From Candidatus Scotarchaeum otlingeri (lineage in GTDB: Archaea > Thermoproteota > Nitrososphaeria > Geothermarchaeales > JDFR-13), in NCBI GenBank assembly GCA_002011075.2, contig MTMA02000006.1, forward strand, positions 1,046,599 through 1,110,598: 64,000 bases of DNA. Direction: 5' to 3'. Below, piece by piece: positions 36,034 through 44,512 of the stretch. The notes under the pieces are model-generated. The model was not told the DNA's origin. It ran no database searches and worked only from the letters and a program-made list of their open reading frames with translations. A program made the translations under genes and the position numbers. Each line of letters opens with the position of its first letter. The first letter of the stretch is position 1.

Positions 36034-36897
36034 TTGAGATGGGGATTAGCCTTCACACTAATATCGATATTATTATCCGTCGGACCTATTGCATACGGAT
36101 TATATCTATATGACTGGAATATAGAGGCATTCGTGACACCCTCATTCGAGATGCCAGAGATACACTTCCAAGTCGATGTCACCGGCTATAGCTTCAAAGA
36201 GGATAAGGTGGTATTCAATCTCTCGATAACAAATCAAGGGGATATAGATATAGAGATATATGATATAGATGCATGGCTGACGAATAGGTACGGCCAAGAG
36301 ATAACAAGGGTCACTCTAGAGAAGGAGGTATATATAGAGAGCGGCGCCACAGGAGAAGTCTCATTCTCCATGACGCTATCTGAAGACTCCCTACCTGAAT
36401 TAATAAAATATATCCTTAAAGACAGCAACCCCATATTCGTGATCAACGGAAGCCTATATATAAGGGCGTTCTCATCGGAAGTATCATTCCCCATAGATTT
36501 CCAGTTTAGACTAGGCTCAGCCGAACTAGGCTTCAAGCCAGATATGATTGCCATAGATATATTGAGTGTAGCCGTCATAGATGATCAGCTTGAAATCACA
36601 TTTGAGGTAAGTAACCCTACACCTGCAGAAGTAATTATAGCTGGAGGTAGCCTCACACTATATAGTGAAGATGGAGAGCTACTAACATCATTATCCATCG
36701 AGGAAGATAAGGCTATTATTCCCCGGGGGAAGGGAGTAGTAACGGCTTATGGACCCGTCACAGATGAGCTTAGAGACTTCATATCTAGATCAATAGTCGA
36801 GGGACAGAAGGCAAGCCTTACAGGAGAGGTATACATAGATGTCTATGGCGTAAGGTTCACGATAGCGGTCTCCCAGACAATCTCAATAGGTGATTAG
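36034..36897 (+). CDS. Membrane-anchored protein with LEA14-like beta domains
   Basis: A 287-residue frame from a TTG at 36034 behind GAGGTG. A signal anchor at residues ~3-26 (WGLAFTLISILLSVGPIAYGLYL) is followed by two similar beta-sandwich regions, residues ~45-155 and ~170-285. They have LEA14/WHy-type phrases (FNLSITNQGDIDIEIYDIDAWL and ITFEVSNPTPAEVIIAGGSLTL). The protein is probably outside the cell and tethered at its N-terminus. It is followed after 19 bp by a four-helix membrane protein, and the two likely work together. Function unknown. Confidence 0.7.
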   Translation: MRWGLAFTLISILLSVGPIAYGLYLYDWNIEAFVTPSFEMPEIHFQVDVTGYSFKEDKVVFNLSITNQGDIDIEIYDIDAWLTNRYGQEITRVTLEKEVYIESGATGEVSFSMTLSEDSLPELIKYILKDSNPIFVINGSLYIRAFSSEVSFPIDFQFRLGSAELGFKPDMIAIDILSVAVIDDQLEITFEVSNPTPAEVIIAGGSLTLYSEDGELLTSLSIEEDKAIIPRGKGVVTAYGPVTDELRDFISRSIVEGQKASLTGEVYIDVYGVRFTIAVSQTISIGD

Positions 36898-36916
36898 TGG
36901 AGAGGGGTGGATAAAG

Positions 36917-37471
36917 ATGGGTCTATATAATTTCAATCGGGAGAAGCTCAATATCCCAGGACTAATAGGCGGCCTCATGGTCATATATCTAGTGTTATTT
37001 ATGGAGCCATGGTGGGTACTCAGAGCCGTCGGCGAAGACCCAAGCTTCTACGCCTACATATCTCCATTCAAGATAGATATCGGTATAATGGGGAGGACCG
37101 TGGATATTCCTCTACTCAAATATGTCGTTATATCGGGATTATTGACGTATCTATGGATAGGTATCACATCAGTAATAGCCTCTTTATTCCCCTCGAGAAA
37201 CTTCAGCAGACCATTATTAGGATTTAGAGCATTGATAATTACGCTATCGATCTTTATAACTCTATATATAGGTCTCAGGGTGGCAAGAAACTATGTAGAT
37301 GTAACACTACCATTGATAGGGACCGAGACCCTAGTAATGACTATACCCTATCAAGACGCAAATATAGTCATAACTACTCCCGTCGAGGCATATCTAACAC
37401 AAGCATATTATCTAATGCTCGTAGCCTCTATATTGATAGCGATAGGAAAAATAATAATATGGCGCAAATAG
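36917..37471 (+). CDS. Four-helix membrane protein of unknown function
   Basis: About 184 residues from ATG 36917, chosen because GGGGTGG lies six bases before it. The frame opens at a GTG at 36890 inside the previous gene. Four membrane helices are seen at about residues 15-35, 66-90, 103-123 and 161-181, with two outer loops rich in beta-type residues (DPSFYAYISPFKIDIGIMG and LVMTIPYQDANIVITTP). I recognise no family. Its coupling to the LEA14-like gene suggests a two-component membrane unit. Confidence 0.65.
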   Translation: MGLYNFNREKLNIPGLIGGLMVIYLVLFMEPWWVLRAVGEDPSFYAYISPFKIDIGIMGRTVDIPLLKYVVISGLLTYLWIGITSVIASLFPSRNFSRPLLGFRALIITLSIFITLYIGLRVARNYVDVTLPLIGTETLVMTIPYQDANIVITTPVEAYLTQAYYLMLVASILIAIGKIIIWRK

Positions 37472-37525
37472 TATCCAGATAAAGCTATATCAAGACACCA
37501 TAAATCATATAAAAAAATGGATTGA

Positions 37526-38983
37526 TTATTGGGCCGCCAACTCTTTCGGAAGATAATCCTTCTCCACACCAGCAAGATATTTAGCGAGCTTCATGCGTTC
37601 CTCAAAGTCATAGCTCCGCCATATAGCTATCTCCTCCATAACGGGAGAGCCCCCGCCATGAACACCTGCAACCGCAAATACCCCTGACAAGGCGGAACAT
37701 AACAGGTCGGAGACCATCCTGAAGCATCTATGGACATCCTCAGAAGATACCTCCGGCCTCCGCTTGATATATTTATTCAATAGCTCAGCTAACTCTGGGT
37801 TCAAGAAGTCGCCTTCATAGGGTAGAGTGGCCGCTAATCCCCCAGCCAAATCTGCAAGCATATCATACTCCTCATATATATGGAGACCTGCATGTCTACG
37901 CCCTACATTTACATATACCTCGTTAGGTGCATAGGTCCCAGCATCCGTCTTCCTCCCATATACTGCGGAGGCAACTCCAGCGGCATATACCAATTCAGCT
38001 GTCGAAGCCATCTCAGCCAGCTTACTCCTCACATGAGACGCGTCGCCTACCCCATTATAATCCGCTACAAGCGCCGATGCCCCCATCATAATATCTGTAA
38101 ACCCAGGTTTACATCCTGTATAGCTATGCCTATGGTACAACGCAAATAGCCAAGCCAACAACGTGGCATAATTGGATTCTCCACATAAGAAGACATTATC
38201 CCAGGGAACAAAGACATCGTCAAATATTATGAATGAATCAGCCGCCCCCATCTCAGCTATCGGGGCCTTAAAATGCCTCCTTGGCCGCATACCTGTAGCC
38301 CTAGTAACAAGCTTAATGCCCTTCCAGTCGGCAGGTAGATAGAAGGCTACAGACCAATCCCTATCCTCATCCGTCATACGCCTAGTCGGAATAACTATAA
38401 TCATATCGGAGTATGCAGCCATAGTGATACAGTTTTTAGCTCCCCGCACAACTATGCCGTCGCTACGCTTCTCCACAACCCTAACATACAAGTCAGGGTC
38501 CGCCTGCTGATGGGGCCTAAGCCTCCTATGTCCCTTCACATCTGTCTGTGCACAGGCAGCAGTCAAGTCCTCTCTCTGAAAGACCCTTAAGAAATCGATA
38601 AATCTCTTATGGTAATCTGTACCATACTCCATATCAGCATAATAGGTGGCTATCGATAATGCATTTATCGCATCACAACCCATACACCGCTGGATACAGC
38701 CCCCTACAACCCTACATAGAAGCCTAATCATCTTCTGCTTCATCAATAGATCATCCATAGACTGATTAACATGGCAGAAACGGTTTATCTCCACCCCATC
38801 TAAGTGAGACTTGGTTATAATAAGGTTCTTCCAACTTGGTTCCTCTGCCAATCTATATGTAGCTCCCAGAGTCTTTATACCCGGCGCCAGCCTTTTATCG
38901 TCACGCCCAACACATCGGCCATCTATATAGATATTTGGCTTCATAGAATACATCTTCATACAATACTCATCGAAACTCCTCAA
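37526..38983 (-). CDS. 4-hydroxybutyryl-CoA dehydratase
   Basis: About 485 residues from a TTG at 38983, which has GGGGGGTG just before it and a TATA box 37 bases upstream. The open frame runs to 39040 but that would cover the promoter. Family: 4-hydroxyphenylacetate-3-hydroxylase/4-HB-CoA dehydratase (FAD). The [4Fe-4S] ligands of the clostridial enzyme are all present with the same local spacing: C96 and C100 (GGCIQRCMG), H284 and C291 (YHRHSYTGCKPG). Non-dehydratase members lack these. The enzyme converts 4-hydroxybutyryl-CoA to crotonyl-CoA, and is used in crenarchaeal CO2-fixation cycles and in aminobutyrate/hydroxybutyrate fermentation. No other cycle-specific gene adjoins it. Confidence 0.9.
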   Translation of the reverse strand: MRSFDEYCMKMYSMKPNIYIDGRCVGRDDKRLAPGIKTLGATYRLAEEPSWKNLIITKSHLDGVEINRFCHVNQSMDDLLMKQKMIRLLCRVVGGCIQRCMGCDAINALSIATYYADMEYGTDYHKRFIDFLRVFQREDLTAACAQTDVKGHRRLRPHQQADPDLYVRVVEKRSDGIVVRGAKNCITMAAYSDMIIVIPTRRMTDEDRDWSVAFYLPADWKGIKLVTRATGMRPRRHFKAPIAEMGAADSFIIFDDVFVPWDNVFLCGESNYATLLAWLFALYHRHSYTGCKPGFTDIMMGASALVADYNGVGDASHVRSKLAEMASTAELVYAAGVASAVYGRKTDAGTYAPNEVYVNVGRRHAGLHIYEEYDMLADLAGGLAATLPYEGDFLNPELAELLNKYIKRRPEVSSEDVHRCFRMVSDLLCSALSGVFAVAGVHGGGSPVMEEIAIWRSYDFEERMKLAKYLAGVEKDYLPKELAAQ

Positions 38984-39013
38984 AACACCCCCCTCAAAAA
39001 CTATGAGCCATAA

Positions 39014-39026
39014 ATGATATATAGTC
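39014..39026 (-). promoter_or_regulatory. TATA box of the 4-hydroxybutyryl-CoA dehydratase gene
   Basis: On the minus strand the sequence CTATATATC is centred about 37 bases before the TTG at 38983, leaving room for a short leader carrying the GGGGGGTG ribosome-binding site. This argues against the longer GTG start at 39040. Confidence 0.5.
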
Positions 39027-39184
39027 TTTAAGATGGACACCCACTAATGAGCCCTTCAAATAAGTAGGGAGGGGTTAATTAGTATCTTACACTCTATATA
39101 CCGTAAAGAGCTGATATAAATATCTATAAAAAGAAGGGTTTACATACCTTCTTAACATATCATTATATAGCTAATCGATACCTA

Positions 39185-39943
39185 CTATTTCCTCAACTTC
39201 ATTAGAGCCTTGAAGAGCCCTACCTCCGTATCATCAACTCTACAATAGACCCCATCAAGTATATCGACATCTACAACGGGAAATATCTCTCTAGCCAGGT
39301 TCCTTATTTCCTCAACATCAAACCCCAGATGAACGTCCTTCAACTTTTCATGGAGATCTTCATATCCATGCTTCAAGACATCGAGAATTATAACTTCACC
39401 CGACTCTCTAAGTACACTCCTCATACTTCTTAATACATCTCTGGGGCTATGGAAGTGGTGAAGAGCCAGTGTAGAGATCACAATATCATATCTAAGTGGA
39501 ATCTGGGTATCAAAATACTCGTTATTGAGAAATATACTCTCACTTATCTTGTCCGCAACACCCCAGATAGGAGTTATCCCCTTCTTCTCAAGTTCACTGA
39601 GCATACCCGGTGAAATATCCAGTCCATAGATATATGGCTTGAAACCAGATTCCCTAAGCCTTAGCTTAACTATATTTGTGAAGAACCCTGATCCAGCTCC
39701 AACATCTAGGATATAGGGATACTTCACACCCACCCTACTTATCTCCCTGTAAAGCTCATCTATCACCGCTGAGACGCATTCATCACCGAAGTAATCCTTA
39801 ACTATATGGTCCCTCTGAGAAGCTTCCTCTTCAAAGAAATCTATCTGCTCCATCAAGCCACCTATCTCCTTACTGTCGAGGCCAAGTCTACGTAATAGTT
39901 CTTCAACCAAATCTATATTTAGGAATCCACTGATACTCTTCAT
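39185..39943 (-). CDS. SAM-dependent class I methyltransferase, paired with cysteine/cystathionine synthase
   Basis: A 252-residue Rossmann methyltransferase. Motif I is ILDVGAGSGFFTNIV near residue 78. Motif II is YIYGLDISPGML, and IVISTLALHHFHSPRD and SGEVIILDVLKHG follow. A 75-residue helical N-terminus precedes the domain, as in Methyltransf_25/UbiE-like proteins. The acceptor cannot be named. It follows the cysteine/cystathionine synthase gene by only 6 bp, so the products may share a pathway around homocysteine or sulfide. Thiol or metalloid methylation is one guess, not supported by a motif. Confidence 0.82.
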   Translation of the reverse strand: MKSISGFLNIDLVEELLRRLGLDSKEIGGLMEQIDFFEEEASQRDHIVKDYFGDECVSAVIDELYREISRVGVKYPYILDVGAGSGFFTNIVKLRLRESGFKPYIYGLDISPGMLSELEKKGITPIWGVADKISESIFLNNEYFDTQIPLRYDIVISTLALHHFHSPRDVLRSMRSVLRESGEVIILDVLKHGYEDLHEKLKDVHLGFDVEEIRNLAREIFPVVDVDILDGVYCRVDDTEVGLFKALMKLRK

Positions 39944-39949
39944 AACATT

Positions 39950-41119
39950 TCACCTCAGGCTCCTAAGGACTTTATCATCGTCTATCTCGAAGCCATTACT
40001 GGTCATCCATTCATCAGAGTAGAACCTAGTCAAGTAATTCCGACCTGTATCAGGCAGAATAACCACTACATACTTATCCTGGATACCCTTATCTTTGATG
40101 TACTTGATGGCCCCATAGAGAGCTGAACCGGATGAGCCGCCCGCCAATAATCCTTCTAACCGTGCTAGTAATCTCGCCATAGAGAAGGAGTGCTGGTCAT
40201 CGACAACCACTATATCATCTATAATATCTATATCGACCGTATCGGGAAGTATGTCTTCACCTATACCCTCAACCTTATATGTCGAGGCATACTTCAATGC
40301 TTCCTTTATAGTTAATCCTTTCTTGATGTGGTGGTATACAGAGCCCTCTGGATCGATGCCTATTATCTTGATATCTCCCCTTTTCTCCTTTAGATACCTC
40401 GCTATACCCGTTATTGTGCCTCCAGTGCCTATTCCAGCGAAGACTATATCCACATCTCCACCAGTCTGCCTCCATATCTCTCTACCAGTTGTCTCATAAT
40501 GCGCGATAGGATTATATTTATTGAAATACTGATTGGGAATATAAGCGTATGGATTAGGCTCTACATCCATCTCAAGAAATCTCCTCAGGGTACCGGATTC
40601 TCCCTGGTCAACGAGCATCTGGAAATACTCAATTATACTCCTAAGCTCCTCTTGATCCAAGGCTCTATTTAGGGACCATATATAGTTTCTAAGGGCATCG
40701 GCAATACTGTAATATGATAATGGATCGCTGGGTGAAACTTCAGTTGGGGTCCTGATTACATATCCTCCATATGCCTCCAGGATTAGTTCCTTCTCCATAC
40801 TCATCTTCTTGGGCATAGTAAAGACCAGCTTAAAGTCATATGCCTTCGATACTATTGCTAGACCGATCCCTGTATTTCCAGATGTAGGCTCAATTATCAC
40901 TCCACCCGGCTTTATTAACCCGTCCTTAACCGCCATGCTTAGCATATATAGTGCAATCCTATCCTTTACACTACCACCAGGGTTATAGAACTCAAGCTTT
41001 GCATAGAGCGGGGTATCTAGATTAAAGTATCCCTCGAGTTTTTGGAGCCTTAGAAGCGGGGTGTTACCGATTAGGCTAAGGATATCGCTATAGGTATCTC
41101 CATATAAGATGTTTAACAT
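39950..41119 (-). CDS. Cysteine synthase / cystathionine beta-synthase family PLP enzyme
   Basis: The 389-residue PLP enzyme has the lysine K52 in NPGGSVKDRIALYM, the substrate loop EPTSGNTGIGLAI and the phosphate-binding GIGTGGTITGIARYLK. VGEGIGED-like and GLLAGGSSGSALYGA follow. The 'NPGGSVKDR' lysine loop and 'AHYETTG' are shared by cysteine synthases and cystathionine beta-synthases, and no CBS regulatory domains are present. An insertion of about 40 residues at ~148-188 (SLNRALDQEE through FLEMDVEPNP) is absent from bacterial CysK. It starts the operon with the methyltransferase, and one of the phased 9-bp arrays (41230-41305) lies about 110 bp upstream. Confidence 0.88.
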   Translation of the reverse strand: MLNILYGDTYSDILSLIGNTPLLRLQKLEGYFNLDTPLYAKLEFYNPGGSVKDRIALYMLSMAVKDGLIKPGGVIIEPTSGNTGIGLAIVSKAYDFKLVFTMPKKMSMEKELILEAYGGYVIRTPTEVSPSDPLSYYSIADALRNYIWSLNRALDQEELRSIIEYFQMLVDQGESGTLRRFLEMDVEPNPYAYIPNQYFNKYNPIAHYETTGREIWRQTGGDVDIVFAGIGTGGTITGIARYLKEKRGDIKIIGIDPEGSVYHHIKKGLTIKEALKYASTYKVEGIGEDILPDTVDIDIIDDIVVVDDQHSFSMARLLARLEGLLAGGSSGSALYGAIKYIKDKGIQDKYVVVILPDTGRNYLTRFYSDEWMTSNGFEIDDDKVLRSLR

Positions 41120-41229
41120 TCCGGCAAAGGTGACACCTCATAATTATCTATAACAATGTTATATATTAAGTCTTAACATATAAAATATAAATCTGACAAG
41201 GACATCAAGGATCTAGATGCCCCCCTTAG

Positions 41230-41305
41230 TTTACGATAGAACCGGATTCCTTAACGATAAGCTTAACGATAGACTTTACGATACTTTACAATAGATTTTA
41301 CGATA
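41230..41305. repeat. Phased TTWACGATA array A, at the 3' end of the AlbA_2 gene and upstream of the cysteine/cystathionine synthase operon
   Basis: Six same-direction copies of TTWACGATA start at 41230, 41251, 41263, 41275, 41285 (TTTACAATA) and 41297. Spacers are 12, 3, 3, 1 and 3 bp, so starts are about one or two helical turns apart. The last copy covers the AlbA_2 stop codon. The copies are conserved while the spacers are not shared with array B at 42613, so the motif and its phasing appear to be what is kept. This is most likely a cooperative protein-binding site. Confidence 0.85.
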
Positions 41306-42572
41306 TAACCCATCTAGTCCTAGGGCCACTACCGACACTTTTAACAAGACCTCTCTTTTCGAGAGACTTAAGCTTCTTGAGCACAGTAGGCTTTGACTTA
41401 GCCAGTGCTCTAGCTATCTCTGAAGAAGAGAGAGGCTCGACTAACATCGATATTATTTTTCTCTCCATTTCATCTAACGCTTCATAAAGCGGCGCTTCGA
41501 ATCTCAAAGTAGTGTAATAAGGAGTAATATCATAATTCATCTTTATACCGTTTTCTGCACATAACTTTTTCATCATATCTATACCGCCTCCCTGTCTCTC
41601 CACATATCCAGCCTGATACATCAATTCATATAACAATGGGTTTCGTGGTATCGGTATAGGGTGTTCCGGCGTTGTCCCCGGGGGAAAGGATCCTGGATTA
41701 CGTATCTCCAACTTATTTGCCTTCAACTCTACGAACACCTCACTATGTATACCATAATTCCTATGAACCAAGGCGTTTACTATAGCCTCTCTCAATACTT
41801 CCAAAGGAATAATCGGTAGATCTAACCGCTCTACACCTTTAATAATGGACTTCCTAGGCAAAAGCTCTCTTAACCTCTCAATAACCTTATCTACCTGTTT
41901 CCATATTGGCCCCTCTATTCTCTCCGAGATTTCGCCCCATACAACTCTCACATACGTATGGTGTAATATCTGCTGTGGATCTCTATGAAAAAATAGTAAA
42001 CCAGCTAATGTAAGAAATATATCATTATCCACCTTCTTGACTACGCCAAGTTTTTCTTTCAACTTAGGGATCTTCTTAAGTCCACGTTCACTCCTCTTAC
42101 GTATAAACCATCTCCAATACCCCTCATCAATCTCCGACGGCCTTACAGATGTATGGGTACTATCTAATGGAATCAGCACATATTCAGCTCCAAGACTTAT
42201 TATTTCAGGTAACGAGAGAGGTCTTTTAGATGTACCTGTCCGGATATAGGCTATTCCACCAATAGTGGCTATCGATTTACTCTCCTCAACCTCAACGGCA
42301 AGAATATCTTTTCCATCAATATTAAACTGGTGGAATTTGACCTTGATAGGAGGAGTAATTGATGACAAGAAATTGGAAACTTTCTCCTTGGCATCCCTTA
42401 CCTCGCATCCAACAACCTTTCCATAGTCATCTATACCTATAATTATAACTCCTCCTCCAGCGTTAGATAACGCTACCATTTCTTCACCTATATCTGAAGA
42501 AACGGTCCTCTTGAACTCCACCTTTTCATTTTCACCTGACGCTATTAGCTTCATCAATTCCTCGATATTCAT
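41298..42572 (-). CDS. AlbA_2/Schlafen-type DNA-binding regulator with C-terminal helix-turn-helix
   Basis: A 424-residue protein. Residues ~10-120 form the AlbA_2 (Schlafen) domain with EKVEFKRTVSS and LSNAGGGVIIIGIDDYG. The middle has the RLREALINALVHR-type segment (LREAIVNALVHRNYG at ~265) and NPGSFPPGTTPEHP, marking the degenerate HATPase_c region. Residues ~365-424 form a winged helix (LSSSEIARALAKSKPTVLKKLKSLEKRGLV). Family members are transcriptional regulators or parts of mobile-element and defence loci. Both flanks of this gene carry the TTWACGATA array. One array adjoins its own TATA box, so autoregulation by its product is an attractive inference. Confidence 0.88.
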   Translation of the reverse strand: MNIEELMKLIASGENEKVEFKRTVSSDIGEEMVALSNAGGGVIIIGIDDYGKVVGCEVRDAKEKVSNFLSSITPPIKVKFHQFNIDGKDILAVEVEESKSIATIGGIAYIRTGTSKRPLSLPEIISLGAEYVLIPLDSTHTSVRPSEIDEGYWRWFIRKRSERGLKKIPKLKEKLGVVKKVDNDIFLTLAGLLFFHRDPQQILHHTYVRVVWGEISERIEGPIWKQVDKVIERLRELLPRKSIIKGVERLDLPIIPLEVLREAIVNALVHRNYGIHSEVFVELKANKLEIRNPGSFPPGTTPEHPIPIPRNPLLYELMYQAGYVERQGGGIDMMKKLCAENGIKMNYDITPYYTTLRFEAPLYEALDEMERKIISMLVEPLSSSEIARALAKSKPTVLKKLKSLEKRGLVKSVGSGPRTRWVIS

Positions 42573-42603
42573 ATCCTGATCAAGAAAAGATTATCATTTT
42601 TTC

Positions 42604-42612
42604 TTATAAATC
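42604..42612 (-). promoter_or_regulatory. TATA box of the AlbA_2 regulator gene
   Basis: On the minus strand ATTTATAAG lies about 36 bases before the ATG at 42572. The first copy of array B (42613-42621) touches its upstream side, in the BRE position. A bound protein there would either block or recruit TFB. Confidence 0.5.
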
Positions 42613-42689
42613 TTTACGATAGATTTGAAATGCTTAACGATATGGTTAACGATAAGCTTTACGATATTTTACGATAAAAATTTACGACC
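42613..42689. repeat. Phased TTWACGATA array B, upstream of the AlbA_2 gene
   Basis: Five exact copies of TTWACGATA start at 42613, 42634, 42646, 42658 and 42668. A sixth degenerate copy (TTTACGACC) starts at 42681. The spacers are 12, 3, 3, 1 and 4 bp. The order of the variant bases (TTTA, TTAA, TTAA, TTTA, TTTA) and the first four spacer lengths are identical to array A, 1.38 kb away. Orientation is the same. The array sits directly upstream of the AlbA_2 TATA box. Confidence 0.88.
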
Positions 42690-42770
42690 AACGTAATAAT
42701 AATAACCTCTATAATATCATCTGAATAATTAAGTTGATTCTAAATAGAGGGTTAATTACTGAATGCGCCG

Positions 42771-43502
42771 TCATTTCCTGAAGATAGCTATTAGAAACCT
42801 CGTAGGGCCATAACCATACTTAGAGGCTATATCCTTAATCTTATCTATCCCCCTGAGGATCTCGTCTCTATGCATCTCAGAGTTTATCTCTTCCAGCATT
42901 TTATAGGTGTCCTTACCCCAGAATTTGAAGAATTCCTCGGGCTCCAGAATCTTCGAGGAGGCAAATAGGCTTCTGCTCAATCTAAACCCGGTGGAGGTAA
43001 CCGCCTCTATAAGGCTTTCAGGTTTCTGGACACCCCACTTCCTATGGCCACGTGCATAATAAACAGCCTTGTGATAAACCTTCTCTGTTAATAGCGGTAG
43101 GTCCTCGCGTGGGGAATCCGCTTTTACCCATATTTTATCGGCTACTATAAATAGCCCACTTCTCCTTAGGACCCTCGAAGCCTCCTCCAGGGTGGGTTTT
43201 ACTAGGTCCCTAAATAGTTCATGGAATAATAATATACAGCTAACCGTGTCGAGAGACTCTCCCCTGAAGGGTAGATGGGATGAAGATGAATAGACTAGAT
43301 CCACCCTCTCCAGCTCTCTAAACTCATTAGACGCCTCCGATAACCTCTCAATATCGATATCCAAACCGATGATAAAGCTACTATCGATTTCCTGCTCCAA
43401 TAAATGCTTTATCGAGCCTCCCCTACCACAACCAATATCCAAAATCAATCCCTTAGCGTCCCGTAATACTTCCTCCAAAGCCTCTTCTATAGTTATGCTC
43501 AT
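42771..43502 (-). CDS. SAM-dependent class I methyltransferase
   Basis: A 243-residue methyltransferase. Motif I is LILDIGCGRGGSIKHLL near residue 20, so there is almost no N-terminal extension. The acidic post-II loop is IGLDIDIERLSEA, and SSSSHLPFRGESLDTVSCILLFHEL is motif IV. EASRVLRRSGLFIVADKIW comes next. The C-terminal half (KWGVQKPESLIEAVTSTGFRL, FFKFWGKDTYKMLEEI) is a family-specific cap. The substrate is unknown. It is 198 bp upstream of the AlbA_2 gene on the same strand, with array B in between. Confidence 0.8.
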   Translation of the reverse strand: MSITIEEALEEVLRDAKGLILDIGCGRGGSIKHLLEQEIDSSFIIGLDIDIERLSEASNEFRELERVDLVYSSSSHLPFRGESLDTVSCILLFHELFRDLVKPTLEEASRVLRRSGLFIVADKIWVKADSPREDLPLLTEKVYHKAVYYARGHRKWGVQKPESLIEAVTSTGFRLSRSLFASSKILEPEEFFKFWGKDTYKMLEEINSEMHRDEILRGIDKIKDIASKYGYGPTRFLIAIFRK

Positions 43503-43652
43503 CAGCTACCACAATAGAATGCCTACACATCAATATATTTAGATAACCCCTATATAGTTATACCCACAGGCATATCATTCGGGGAAATCGATATATAGGG
43601 GGACACGCTTCATCGGAATCCACTACTAAAAAATTTCTAGGCTTTAGCCCCC

Positions 43653-44414
43653 CTACTTCAATTTGGAGCCTGGAGAAGCCTCAATAGGTTTGTCGAGGCC
43701 TCTTCGAGCTATGATTATCCAGCACTCGCCAACCGGCCTACTTACCCCTTTATACGCCTCTAACACCCTGAAACCCGCCTCTTCAAACTCCCTTATATAT
43801 CCCTCCCGGGATTTGGGCCATACAGGTATTATAGGTAGATGGATTACCTTCTCCACTCCCCCAACCCTAATTCTCCTCTCAATATATTCCCCAGGCCTCT
43901 TACCCATCCTCCTATAAAAATCCTCTATAGAAACCTCTTCATCAACACCAACATTACATGAAAAATATATTCCCTTATCCTTCAAAACCCTATAAGCCTC
44001 ATCCAGATGCCTATCCCTAGACTCCTGATCAATCAAGAATTGTAGACAAGCTATATTTATCGCTAGATGATGCGAATAGCCCCTTAGAGGAAGCATCGAA
44101 ATATCAGCCGCCAAAAAATCAATCGGTAAAATGTTTTTGGAAGCCTCCTTACCACGCTCCAAGGCAGCCAGAGATATATCGATAGCCGTAACCTCAAAAC
44201 CCAATCTAGCCAGGAAAATCGAGTCACGCCCCTCCCCACAACCCAGGTCAATAACCTTTAAGCCGCCCCTAAAGCCATATCTACATATAAACTCTATTAG
44301 GGCACTAGTTGGAAAAGGGGCTTCCCAAAACTCGGCGCCTTCCTGATACACCCTTCTATAACGATGATTATAGGCATAGGGATCATAAGAAAAGCCCTTC
44401 ATGTATATACCCAC
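43653..44414 (-). CDS. SAM-dependent class I methyltransferase
   Basis: A 253-residue methyltransferase with motif I VIDLGCGEGRDSIFLARLGFEV near residue 54. The motif VTAIDISLAALERGKEA and LAADISMLPLRGYSHHLAI follow, then DEAYRVLKDKGIYFSCNVGV. The GEGRDSIFLARLGF form resembles tellurite-resistance/TehB-like and thiopurine-type methyltransferases. An ATG at the fifth codon is an alternative start. Substrate unknown. It is separated from the methyltransferase at 42771 by 150 bp and from the acetone carboxylase genes by 98 bp, all on one strand. Confidence 0.8.
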   Translation of the reverse strand: MGIYMKGFSYDPYAYNHRYRRVYQEGAEFWEAPFPTSALIEFICRYGFRGGLKVIDLGCGEGRDSIFLARLGFEVTAIDISLAALERGKEASKNILPIDFLAADISMLPLRGYSHHLAINIACLQFLIDQESRDRHLDEAYRVLKDKGIYFSCNVGVDEEVSIEDFYRRMGKRPGEYIERRIRVGGVEKVIHLPIIPVWPKSREGYIREFEEAGFRVLEAYKGVSRPVGECWIIIARRGLDKPIEASPGSKLK

Positions 44415-44512
44415 TCAAATCCGACTACCAATTATTAATCCGGAAATAGATAGATACTCAGCATTACTATTAGTACCATTGTTATAGTTGTGATTGGGAA
44501 GATGATGGATAA

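Noticed and set aside
38984-39040. Longer GTG start of the 4-hydroxybutyryl-CoA dehydratase
   Set aside because: The extra 19 codons run through the probable TATA box. A GGGGGGTG site lies directly before the TTG at 38983.
41230-42689. TTWACGATA arrays as a CRISPR
   Set aside because: Units are 9 bp with 1-12 bp spacers, far too short for CRISPR repeats and spacers, and no cas gene is in the window.
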